A model generated the notes under the pieces. The model was not told the DNA's origin and searched no databases. It worked only from the letters and a program-made list of their open reading frames with translations. Both the position numbers and the translations under genes were made by a program. Shown here piece after piece: positions 40,241 through 49,125 of a stretch of DNA of 64,000 bases. Source of the stretch: Micavibrio sp. (GTDB lineage Bacteria; Pseudomonadota; Alphaproteobacteria; Micavibrionales; Micavibrionaceae); contig JAPJQV010000002.1 in assembly GCA_030824965.1 (NCBI GenBank), positions 248,001-312,000 of the forward strand. The letters are read 5' to 3'. Every line of letters begins with the position of its first letter. The stretch's first letter is position 1.

Positions 40241-42114
40241 GCTATAAAATAACAGCAGACGACCAATATTATTTCAATGAGGGGCGTTTTGCTCATCTCT
40301 ACGATAAACTTGGCGCACATGTTCTAAAAGAGGGCGGCGTACATTTTGCCGTCTGGGCGCCGAACGCCAAGTCCGTTTCCGTCATTGGTGACTTTAATTT
40401 CTGGGATAAGGAACGCCATCAACTTTCCCCTGTCGGTAATTCCGGAATCTGGGCTGGCATTGTCACCGAAGCGCGACACGGCCAGACGTATAAATATTTC
40501 ATCACATCCAACAACGGCTATAAGGTCGAAAAAGCCGATCCGGTCGCCTTCTGTACGGAAACGCCGCCACGTACCGGTTCAGTAATTTGGGATATGAAAT
40601 TTCAATGGAATGACAGCGCATGGATGCAGAAAAGACATGCGCTCCAAAAGCCGGATAAACCAATTTCTATTTACGAGGTCCATCTGGCATCATGGCGTAA
40701 AAAGCCGGAAGACGGCGATCGGTCACTGTCCTATGATGAAATGGCCGACGAACTTGTTCAATACGTAAAGAATGCGGGCTTTACCCATGTAGAGTTTATG
40801 CCCGTCATGGAGCATCCGTTCGGCGGATCGTGGGGATACCAGATCACCGGTTATTTCGCTCCCTCACGGCGCTTTGGCGATCCGCAAGCCTTGATGTATC
40901 TGATCGACCGGATGCACCAAGCCGATATCGGCGTTATTTTAGATTGGGTGCCATCACATTTCCCGAATGACGAGCACGGCCTGGCTTATTTTGATGGAAC
41001 GCATCTTTATGAGCACGAAGATCCGCGTCAGGGGTTCCACCCCGACTGGAGCAGCTGCATCTTCAATTACGACCGAAATGAAGTTCGAAGCTTTCTTATC
41101 AGCAACGCCATGTTCTGGCTGGATAAATTCCATGTTGACGGACTTCGCGTGGACGCGGTGGCGTCGATGCTTTATCTTGATTATTCGCGCAAAGAAGGGG
41201 AATGGGTTCCAAATCATTTTGGCGGTCGCGAAAATCTTGGCGCATTGACGTTTATGAAAGATCTGAACAGCATTACCCATTCCTATTTTCCGGACACGAT
41301 GATGATCGCCGAGGAGTCCACTTCATGGCCCATGGTTTCAAAACCTGTTTATGCAGGCGGGCTTGGTTTTGATTTCAAATGGGATATGGGTTGGATGCAT
41401 GACACAATTAAATATTTCCAAAAAGATTCCATTTACCGCAAATATCACCAGAACGACCTGACGTTCAGATCGATCTATGCTTTCCATGAACATTTCGTCC
41501 TATCACTCTCCCATGACGAAGTCGTGCATGGCAAAGGTGCAATGATCGAAAAAATGGCAGGAGATTACTGGCAGAAATTCGCCAATCTGCGTTGCTTATA
41601 TTCTTACATGTATTCCCTTCCCGGTAAAAAGCTTCTCTTCATGGGCAATGAATTCGCGCAATGGAGCGAATGGAATCATGATAAAAGCCTTGACTGGCAT
41701 TTGCTGAACGAAACGTCTCACGCTCAGATTTTGACGATGATTACTGATTTGAATAATTTATATAAAAAGGAAAGCGCATTTTATATCGACTGTGACCCTC
41801 AAGGATTTGAATGGGTCGATGCATCCGATCATGACAATTCGGTTTTGAGTTATCTTAGAAAGGATTTCCACGGAAATTATATTCTTTGCGTTATGAATCT
41901 AACGCCAACCCCTCATGAAAAATATTGTATCGGAGTGCCTGAAAAAGGAACCTGGCAAGAAATATTCAATAGCGATTCCATCCATTACGGCGGTACCGGT
42001 TTCGGCAATATGGGACAAAAAGAAACAAAAGCAATTCCAATACATGGGCGTCCTCATGCTCTGGAATTGAATTTACCGCCATTGGGAGCCATATTTCTCA
42101 AATGGAAGAAATAA
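40237..42114 (+). CDS. glgB: 1,4-alpha-glucan branching enzyme
   Basis: A GH13 enzyme that creates alpha-1,6 branches in glycogen. It has 625 residues, the short form with one N-terminal CBM48 domain (GVHFAVWAPNAKSVSVIGDFNFWD) rather than two. The barrel has DWVPSHFPNDEHGLAYFDGT, nucleophile Asp in FHVDGLRVDAVASML, acid Glu in MMIAEEST, and LSHDEVVHGKGAM. It overlaps treZ by 13 nt at the 3' end, so it is part of a strongly coupled operon. Confidence 0.97.
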   Translation: MSYKITADDQYYFNEGRFAHLYDKLGAHVLKEGGVHFAVWAPNAKSVSVIGDFNFWDKERHQLSPVGNSGIWAGIVTEARHGQTYKYFITSNNGYKVEKADPVAFCTETPPRTGSVIWDMKFQWNDSAWMQKRHALQKPDKPISIYEVHLASWRKKPEDGDRSLSYDEMADELVQYVKNAGFTHVEFMPVMEHPFGGSWGYQITGYFAPSRRFGDPQALMYLIDRMHQADIGVILDWVPSHFPNDEHGLAYFDGTHLYEHEDPRQGFHPDWSSCIFNYDRNEVRSFLISNAMFWLDKFHVDGLRVDAVASMLYLDYSRKEGEWVPNHFGGRENLGALTFMKDLNSITHSYFPDTMMIAEESTSWPMVSKPVYAGGLGFDFKWDMGWMHDTIKYFQKDSIYRKYHQNDLTFRSIYAFHEHFVLSLSHDEVVHGKGAMIEKMAGDYWQKFANLRCLYSYMYSLPGKKLLFMGNEFAQWSEWNHDKSLDWHLLNETSHAQILTMITDLNNLYKKESAFYIDCDPQGFEWVDASDHDNSVLSYLRKDFHGNYILCVMNLTPTPHEKYCIGVPEKGTWQEIFNSDSIHYGGTGFGNMGQKETKAIPIHGRPHALELNLPPLGAIFLKWKK

Positions 42115-43913
42115 CCTTAAAAAGAATTAAGGAGTTCAAGACTCCGGAAAAACGAATAGGCGCCACTTATGTTCAGGGGAAAGGTGTGTATATTCGCCTG
42201 TGGGCACCTGATATCGAAAACGTAGAAATCGAATGGCTCGGCATTGGGAAAACTCCTCTGCAAAAAGCCGATGGGTATTTCGGCGGATTCTTTCCAGAAC
42301 GAAAAAACGGAGATAAATATTATTTTTATTGTGACGGAAAGCGTATTCCAGACCCGGCGTCGCGTTTTCAGCCTGACGGGGTCTTCGGCCCTTCAGAAGT
42401 TCTGGAACAAGATTATTCCTGGGAAGACATAGCCTGGACAGGCGTGAGCCTGGAAGAAACGGTTATTTATGAGATCCATACAGGCACGTTTTCGAAGCAA
42501 CATGATTTTCAAGGCATTATAGACGATTTACCAAGATTGAAAGATCTTGGCGTTACCATGCTTGAGATCATGCCTTTGTCACAATTCTCAGGCCGCCGGA
42601 ACTGGGGATATGATGGCGTGTTTCCGCATAGTATTCAAAACAGCTATGGTGGCCCTCGCGAATTCAAGCGACTGGTCGACGCTGCGCATGCGCACGGACT
42701 GGGCGTGATGCTTGATGTCGTTTATAATCATTTAGGACCAGAGGGAAATGTGCTGTTCTCGCTGGCGCCTTATACGCAAAGCTCTTACAAAACTCCCTGG
42801 GGAAATGCCTTAAATTACGACGGTGAATATAGTTATGATGTCCGTCAGTATTTTCTACAGACTATATGGCAGTGGCTGGACGAGTATCATTTAGACGGTC
42901 TGCGCTTTGACGCAGTGCAGACCATATTCGATAATTCCCCCATCACTTTTTTGCAGGAAATAAATCTTGTTAGAGAGGCGTTTGAAAAGGAAAAAGGACG
43001 CCAGGTCATATTCATTGCCGAGACAGACACAAATGATTCTAAAACTCTCGACCCTGTTGGGAAGAATGGAATGGGTTTCTCCGGCCAATGGGCCGATGAC
43101 TTTCATCATGCCCTGCATGCCACTTTGACTGGCGAAAAAGACGGCTATTACAGTGATTATGGCGGCGCTCGCCAGATTACAAAAATTTTGAAAAACGGGG
43201 TTGCCTACGAAGGGGAATACTCTTCCTTCCACAAACGCCCGCATGGTAAGTCATATCGGCATATAGACAAGAACCGACTTGTTGGCGAATCTCAAAATCA
43301 CGATCAAATCGGCAACCGCTTGCTGGGTGAACGCCTGATCAGCCTTGCCGGATTTGAAAAAGCAAAATTAGCCGCCTCATGTGTCTTGTTGTCTCCCTTT
43401 ATGCCTCTCTTGTTTATGGGAGAGGAACTTGCGAGCGAAAATCCCTTCCTGTATTTTGTATCGCATGAAAATAAAGAATTGAACGAAGCTGTTGTCGAAG
43501 GGCGTCGCGAGGAATGGGCTTCTTTCGGATGGAAACAAGAGCCGCCTGATCCTTCAGCCGAAGAAACATTCACATCATGTGTATTGGCGAATAAATCCGA
43601 GCACACTGTAAACTCGGAATGCATGACAAGGTTATATAAAAAGCTCATTCGGTTATCAAAAGAAATTCGTAAGCTGGAATTAACCGTTTCACAATATAAT
43701 GAAGATATTATCCAGCTTTCTTATGGACAGGCTATTATCGTATTATTATCTTTCAGCGAGACACATGCTACATATTCCGGACTTCCGGAAAAATGGAATT
43801 GCGTACTTGATACAAGCAGGTATGTACCGGAAAATAATGAAATTACATATCCGGCGCATGAAAAAAATATTGCCATAGCCCCTTATTCAGCGATGGTTCT
43901 CAGAAATGCCTAA
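42102..43913 (+). CDS. treZ: malto-oligosyltrehalose trehalohydrolase
   Basis: A GH13 enzyme releasing trehalose from the maltooligosyl trehalose made by TreY. It has 603 residues. Landmarks: N-terminal CBM48-like domain (GVYIRLWAPDIENVEIEW), VMLDVVYNHLGPEGN, YHLDGLRFDAVQTI (nucleophile), IFIAETDTND (acid), and SQNHDQIGNRLLGERL near the end of the barrel, which is diagnostic for TreZ. It overlaps glgB by 13 nt and the following GH57 gene by 8 nt. Confidence 0.96.
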   Translation: MEEITLKRIKEFKTPEKRIGATYVQGKGVYIRLWAPDIENVEIEWLGIGKTPLQKADGYFGGFFPERKNGDKYYFYCDGKRIPDPASRFQPDGVFGPSEVLEQDYSWEDIAWTGVSLEETVIYEIHTGTFSKQHDFQGIIDDLPRLKDLGVTMLEIMPLSQFSGRRNWGYDGVFPHSIQNSYGGPREFKRLVDAAHAHGLGVMLDVVYNHLGPEGNVLFSLAPYTQSSYKTPWGNALNYDGEYSYDVRQYFLQTIWQWLDEYHLDGLRFDAVQTIFDNSPITFLQEINLVREAFEKEKGRQVIFIAETDTNDSKTLDPVGKNGMGFSGQWADDFHHALHATLTGEKDGYYSDYGGARQITKILKNGVAYEGEYSSFHKRPHGKSYRHIDKNRLVGESQNHDQIGNRLLGERLISLAGFEKAKLAASCVLLSPFMPLLFMGEELASENPFLYFVSHENKELNEAVVEGRREEWASFGWKQEPPDPSAEETFTSCVLANKSEHTVNSECMTRLYKKLIRLSKEIRKLELTVSQYNEDIIQLSYGQAIIVLLSFSETHATYSGLPEKWNCVLDTSRYVPENNEITYPAHEKNIAIAPYSAMVLRNA

Positions 43914-46332
43914 TACAAAGAAAAATTATATTTGCATTCACAGCCACTTCTATCAGCCGCCACGCGAAAATGCCTGGCTGGAAGCGATTGATTACCAGGA
44001 AAGTGCTTCGCCTTATCATGACTGGAACGAACGTATTACAGCCGAATGTTATAAACCGAACGGTCAATCCCGCATTCTTGACGATTACAACCGGGTCAAC
44101 AGGCTGACGAATAATTACGCTCGCATGAGTTTTAATTTTGGGCCCACGCTTTTATCTTGGATGGAAGAAAACGATCCCGCCGCATATCAGGCCATTTTGG
44201 ACGGTGACCGGCTGAGCATCGAACGTTTCGGCGGTCACGGGTCAGCGATTGCTCAAGTCTATAATCATATCATCATGCCGCTGGCGAATCGCCGAGACAA
44301 AGAAACCCAGATCATCTGGGGTATTCGTGATTTTGAAAAACGCTTCAAGCGAAAACCTGAAGCCATGTGGCTTCCCGAAACCGCCGTCGATCTGGAAACT
44401 CTTTCTATTCTTGCCGAAAACGATATGAAATTTGCCGTTCTGGCACCACGCCAGGCGGATGCTGTGCGCCCGCTCGGCCAGACCCAATGGGAAAAGGTTG
44501 CACACGGATCCGTCAATACCCGCCAGCCTTATCTGGTAAAATTACCGAACGGGAAAACCATTTCTGTTTTTTTCTATGACGGCGCGATTTCCCAAGCCGT
44601 CGCTTTCGAAGGCTTGCTCAATAACGGGGAGTTTTTTGCAAAACGTCTAATCAACAGTTTTCATGATAATGCGCATGGGCAGTTGTTACACATTGCCACT
44701 GATGGTGAGAGTTATGGCCATCATCACCGCCATGGGGATATGGCTTTAGCTTTTGCTTTTGACTGTATCGAGAAGTCAGCGCAAGTCGAATTGATTAATT
44801 ATGGCTGGTACCTTGAAAAGTTTCCGCCTCAATTTGAAGTCCTTATTCATGAGAATTCATCGTGGAGTTGCGTTCACGGCATTGAGCGATGGCGGTCTGA
44901 TTGTGGATGCAATAGCGGCATGGGACATAACTGGAACCAGAAATGGAGAAAACCGCTTCGCGAGTCTATCGATTTCCTAAACCGCGAACTGAACCCTGCC
45001 TATGAAAGCTATATGGCGCAATATTCAATCGACCCGTGGGCGATCAGGAATGCCTATATCGAGCTTATTCTCGACAGATCTGAAAACAACCGGCAGCTTT
45101 TTTTGGAAAGCTGGGCACCGCAATTCGCAATGGACAAGCAAGCTCAGAGCAAAATTCTGAAAGCACTGGAGCTTCAGCGAAATCTTCTCTTGAGCTATAC
45201 CAGCTGTGCGTGGTTTTTTGATGAAATATCAGGTACCGAAGGGGTACAAAATCTGCAATACGCGGTTCGCGTGATTGAACTCGCCCAGGAAATCTTTGAC
45301 ATCGATATCGAAGATTCATTTATGAAGATCTTAGCTACGGCTCCTTCAAATATATCCCAATTCCGTAATGGTGGTTTCGTATACGAAAATCTAGCCAAGC
45401 CTTCAAAAGTGGATTTCCTAAAGCTCGGCGCACATCTTGCGGCGATTAGTCTTTTCAAGGAAAAAATTCGAGATGGATCATTCTATTCGTTTGACTATAA
45501 GTGGAAACATATTGAACGATCATTTTCCGGCAAAGCTCAATTGATTTGCGCGCATGTTCAACTGACATCTAAAATTACGGCAGATACACAAGATATTGAA
45601 TTCGCTATTATACACTTAGGTGACCATAACATTAACGCCGGTGCCCTCCCCTATAGTGGTGAAGCCGCTTATAATCTAATGGTTCAGGATTTTTCGGATG
45701 CGTTCAAGCATGGTTATACTGTGAATGCGCTAAGAATTCTCGATAAATATTTTGAAGGAAATCTCTATTCCTTAAGCGATCTGTTCCGCGATCAGCAGAG
45801 GGAGATAATAGACATCGTCTTTTCCCAGACATTGAGTAACGTAGAAGATCAATTTAAAAATATTTACCAGCAATATTATTCAGTCATGAGATATCTTTCC
45901 GATATCCATATCGCCCTTCCGCCTGTTTTCCACCACATCGCGCGTTTTGTTCAAAACCGGGACGTCGAGGCCGAACTTAATAAGGATGATATTCAAGCCG
46001 ATGAAATCGCACGCCATATACACGAAATAAAACAGTACGGCGTTGAGCTTGACGCAGGCCGGATTGGCAAAGACTATATTAACTGCCTTAAAAAATTATT
46101 CGTTAAAATAAACCTTCACAGCGACGAAGACTCTTTACGGCAATTTACACAGCTTCTGGAACTTAAAAATCAGCTTCCTTTTCCTCTGGATCTTGGTGAA
46201 ATACAAAATATGTTCGCCGCTTTTATTTTTAATGAATATGAGAAACTTTATAGCCGCTTTCCTAGTTCGTTTCACATGATTGAATCATCGGCAAATAATC
46301 TAGATATACAGATTCCAGGCTCAAACAAATGA
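43906..46332 (+). CDS. GH57 family glycoside hydrolase with DUF3536 domain
   Basis: An 808-residue enzyme related to alpha-amylase/4-alpha-glucanotransferases of family GH57. The N-terminal domain shows CIHSHFYQPPREN (about 10-22), the WLPETAVD motif with the nucleophile-region Glu, and IATDGESYGHHHRHGDMALAF with the acid Asp. The C-terminal half (from about 320, including WSCVHGIERWRSDCGCNSG) matches DUF3536. Its substrate in such operons is presumably glycogen-derived maltodextrin, but its reaction is not established. It overlaps treZ by 8 nt and treY by 4 nt (ATGA). Confidence 0.88.
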   Translation: MPNTKKNYICIHSHFYQPPRENAWLEAIDYQESASPYHDWNERITAECYKPNGQSRILDDYNRVNRLTNNYARMSFNFGPTLLSWMEENDPAAYQAILDGDRLSIERFGGHGSAIAQVYNHIIMPLANRRDKETQIIWGIRDFEKRFKRKPEAMWLPETAVDLETLSILAENDMKFAVLAPRQADAVRPLGQTQWEKVAHGSVNTRQPYLVKLPNGKTISVFFYDGAISQAVAFEGLLNNGEFFAKRLINSFHDNAHGQLLHIATDGESYGHHHRHGDMALAFAFDCIEKSAQVELINYGWYLEKFPPQFEVLIHENSSWSCVHGIERWRSDCGCNSGMGHNWNQKWRKPLRESIDFLNRELNPAYESYMAQYSIDPWAIRNAYIELILDRSENNRQLFLESWAPQFAMDKQAQSKILKALELQRNLLLSYTSCAWFFDEISGTEGVQNLQYAVRVIELAQEIFDIDIEDSFMKILATAPSNISQFRNGGFVYENLAKPSKVDFLKLGAHLAAISLFKEKIRDGSFYSFDYKWKHIERSFSGKAQLICAHVQLTSKITADTQDIEFAIIHLGDHNINAGALPYSGEAAYNLMVQDFSDAFKHGYTVNALRILDKYFEGNLYSLSDLFRDQQREIIDIVFSQTLSNVEDQFKNIYQQYYSVMRYLSDIHIALPPVFHHIARFVQNRDVEAELNKDDIQADEIARHIHEIKQYGVELDAGRIGKDYINCLKKLFVKINLHSDEDSLRQFTQLLELKNQLPFPLDLGEIQNMFAAFIFNEYEKLYSRFPSSFHMIESSANNLDIQIPGSNK

Positions 46333-48764
46333 ATCCTGTCGCGACCTATAGAATTCAATTAAATAAGGATTTTAAGTTTACGGACTGTCAGGATATAATC
46401 TCCTATCTTAAAAAACTGAATATTTCACATCTATATTTGTCTCCCATACTGGAATCCACAACGGGAAGTAACCATGGCTATGACGCAACAGATTTTGCCA
46501 AAATAAGCGAAGAACGTGGCGGGTATGAACAGCTTTATGAATTAATCGATGCTGCCAAAAAAAGCGGATTAAATATTATTCTAGATATTGTACCCAATCA
46601 CATGGCGGCTCATCCGGAAAATTCATATTGGCAAGACATCTTACAAAAAGGGCCTCAATCGAAATATTATCCTTTGTTTGATATCAAAGCTGACACAGAT
46701 GAAAAACTGCGGTTGCCTGTTTTGGGGGATACGATTGAAACCGCATTGAAAAAAGATGAAATAAAACTATCCGTCGAAGGCGACAAAGTAACTTTCCTGT
46801 ATTCCAGTCTGCATTATCCTTTGAACGAAGAATCCAGAATTGCATATCAATCCGGCCTGAAAGACCTTAAGGCTCTGCTGGATATGCAATTCTATGAATT
46901 GGTATATTGGGCTGATCAGGAAAAGCCTATCAATTATCGCCGTTTCTTTGATGTAACGGGACTTGCCGGTTTAAGGATAGAAGATCAGGAAATATTCGAT
47001 CTAGCCCATAAGCTTATCTTTAAAATAGTCGATGATCACTCTAATATCGAAGGAGTACGTATCGACCATATTGACGGCCTTGTAGACCCGAAAGGCTACC
47101 TTGATGGGCTGACAAAAAAAATTCCGAATATTTGGATTGAGAAAATTCTTTCAGGACAGGAAAAATTAATATCCGACTGGGCGACTCTTGGTACAACGGG
47201 CTACGAATTTATCGAACATATTAATCAGTTGATGGTCAATAAAGAAGGCTTTTCAAAAATTGAACGTTTCTGGCAAGAGAATTGTGAATTAAAATGGAAA
47301 AACTTCCAATCTTGCGTATTTGACAGTAAACGCGAAGTGCTCAAGATTTTGTTCGAACCTGAGCTTAACCGCCTGGTTTCATTGACAACAACCAACCCCA
47401 ATGAAGGGCAGGAAGCAGAGATATTCTGGTCCTGCCTTACTGTTGCCTTACCGGTTTATCGAATTTATGACGACATATTATCTCCTGACGATGCTGTATT
47501 AAAAGAAGCCTTGGAAATAGCCCGCGAAAACGGTGGCGACGCCTTTTTAAAAGCAGAAAAAAAATATCTTCCTCTATTCTTGAATCCTTCAAACGATGAT
47601 CACGAAAAAGCGATAATAGAATGGAAACAGCTTTCAGGCCCGGCCATGGCAAAAGGCTTAGAGGATACCTCACATTACAGATATACACCTTTGGCCGCAT
47701 TAAACGAAGTCGGCTGCGAAGCTCATATTACAGACAACGATAAGAACACGTTTTTTAACTGGCTTGCAGAACGATCACGAAATCATCCTTTATGTATGAA
47801 TGCAACATCTACACACGATACAAAAAGATCGGAAGATGCAAGGCACAGATTATATGCTTTGGCAGATATACCTGAGGAATGGATAGATTTTTATCAGAAA
47901 GTCGACGCATTTCAGCCCTCGCCACTCCCTTTTAGTACTAAATATATGATCCACCAGGCTATTATTTCCGTCTGGCCTTTAAATAACCAGATTGATGAGG
48001 ATTTTATAGAGCGCATTCACGCCTATACACAAAAAGCGTTTAGAGAACAGAAATTATATACAAAATGGACTGCGCCATCTGAGGAGTTTGAAACAAATAT
48101 TTCAGATTTCATCAATAGCATACTGCGTAATGATAAATTCCTTTCAGCGATGAACGAGTTTATGGGAAAAATTGCGATTTACGGAGCCTTAAACAGCTTA
48201 TCTGTACTGACGCTTAAAATCCTGAACCATGGCCTTCCCGATTTTTATCAAGGTTCGGAAAAATGGGAGTTTACCTTGGTCGACCCAGATAATCGCAGGA
48301 ATATCGATTATCTCAATCGCAAAGAAATTATAAAAGACAGTCAGGACTTATCTCCGGATGATCTGCTAAAAGAGTGGAGAAGCGGCACAATCAAACTTTG
48401 GGCTACGCAAAAATTACTTGGGATCAGAAAGGAGTTTTTAACCGGCTCACAATCGAACAAGATCAGGATTTTGAACGTAGTCGGAAAGTATTCCCAGAAT
48501 GTCATCGCCTATATGATTAGGCAGGATAATAATTGCGGCATTATAGTCGCCTGCCCGCGTTACTCGGGTAAGTTGGGCCTTTCAGAGAATTTGCAAGCGG
48601 ACTGGCAAGATACCAAAATCGCCCTGCCGGAAGATCTAAAAAATTCCAAATTTATAGATTTGATCCGCGAAGAACATGTCGACGATTCCTTTTTCAACGA
48701 CATGAATTCCATTTTCAAATCTTTTCCTGTTTCCGTTATAAGCTTCGGGAACAAATCTTCTTAA
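46329..48764 (+). CDS. treY: maltooligosyl trehalose synthase
   Basis: A GH13 enzyme converting the reducing end of maltodextrins into a trehalose unit. It has 811 residues. Landmarks: ATYRIQLNKDFKF at the N-terminus, LYLSPILESTTGSNHGYDATD (about 37-57), ILDIVPNHMA, and EGVRIDHIDGLVDPKGYL (nucleophile Asp), all typical of TreY, and the C-terminal GLPDFYQGSEKWEFTLVDPDNRR. With TreZ it forms the glycogen-to-trehalose route. It is followed after 39 nt by the CBM48 gene and carries that gene's promoter-like site at its 3' end. Confidence 0.96.
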   Translation: MNPVATYRIQLNKDFKFTDCQDIISYLKKLNISHLYLSPILESTTGSNHGYDATDFAKISEERGGYEQLYELIDAAKKSGLNIILDIVPNHMAAHPENSYWQDILQKGPQSKYYPLFDIKADTDEKLRLPVLGDTIETALKKDEIKLSVEGDKVTFLYSSLHYPLNEESRIAYQSGLKDLKALLDMQFYELVYWADQEKPINYRRFFDVTGLAGLRIEDQEIFDLAHKLIFKIVDDHSNIEGVRIDHIDGLVDPKGYLDGLTKKIPNIWIEKILSGQEKLISDWATLGTTGYEFIEHINQLMVNKEGFSKIERFWQENCELKWKNFQSCVFDSKREVLKILFEPELNRLVSLTTTNPNEGQEAEIFWSCLTVALPVYRIYDDILSPDDAVLKEALEIARENGGDAFLKAEKKYLPLFLNPSNDDHEKAIIEWKQLSGPAMAKGLEDTSHYRYTPLAALNEVGCEAHITDNDKNTFFNWLAERSRNHPLCMNATSTHDTKRSEDARHRLYALADIPEEWIDFYQKVDAFQPSPLPFSTKYMIHQAIISVWPLNNQIDEDFIERIHAYTQKAFREQKLYTKWTAPSEEFETNISDFINSILRNDKFLSAMNEFMGKIAIYGALNSLSVLTLKILNHGLPDFYQGSEKWEFTLVDPDNRRNIDYLNRKEIIKDSQDLSPDDLLKEWRSGTIKLWATQKLLGIRKEFLTGSQSNKIRILNVVGKYSQNVIAYMIRQDNNCGIIVACPRYSGKLGLSENLQADWQDTKIALPEDLKNSKFIDLIREEHVDDSFFNDMNSIFKSFPVSVISFGNKSS

Positions 48765-48773
48765 ATTGATGTT
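48748..48773 (+). promoter_or_regulatory. EcfG-like internal promoter candidate for CBM48-PLD-EEP
   Basis: GGAAC (48748-48752), 17-nt spacer, TGTT (48770-48773), 30 nt before the CBM48 gene, overlapping the treY stop. Same architecture as the sites before glgX, malQ and glgC. Confidence 0.5.
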
Positions 48774-48803
48774 GGTTGCACCAGCGTCGTCAGGAGATTT
48801 GCT

Positions 48804-49106
48804 ATGCCCCTTAAGAAAACTTTTATGAAATCCAAGAACATGTGCCGGGTTACATTTAACCTTCCGGCTAACGATGCAAAAACCGCGTTTTTAGTAGGTG
48901 ATTTCAACGAATGGAACGTTAGCGCCACCCCAATGAAAAAAAGCAAACAGGGATTTTCAACGACATTGGAATTGGAGTCTGGAAAAGAGTATCAGTTCAG
49001 GTATTTTCTGAATGGCGAAAAATGGGCTAATGACGATCAGGCCGACGGATACATTAAAACGACCTATCCGGACACTGAAAATTGTATTGTTAACGTAAGC
49101 ACTTAA
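48804..49106 (+). CDS. free-standing CBM48 (AMPK-beta-like glycogen-binding) protein
   Basis: A 100-residue protein made of a single carbohydrate-binding module. CRVTFNLPANDAKTAFLVGDFNEW (14-38, broken by family gaps) and YQFRYFLNGEKWANDDQAD (63-81) match the glycogen-binding domain found in branching enzymes and AMPK-beta. Key aromatics Trp38 and Trp74 are present. No catalytic domain exists, so it may tether other proteins to glycogen or regulate access. It is the only short gene in the malQ operon, 39 nt after treY, with its own promoter-like site. Confidence 0.85.
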   Translation: MPLKKTFMKSKNMCRVTFNLPANDAKTAFLVGDFNEWNVSATPMKKSKQGFSTTLELESGKEYQFRYFLNGEKWANDDQADGYIKTTYPDTENCIVNVST

Positions 49107-49125
49107 TTTAAATTAAGATTTTTTA

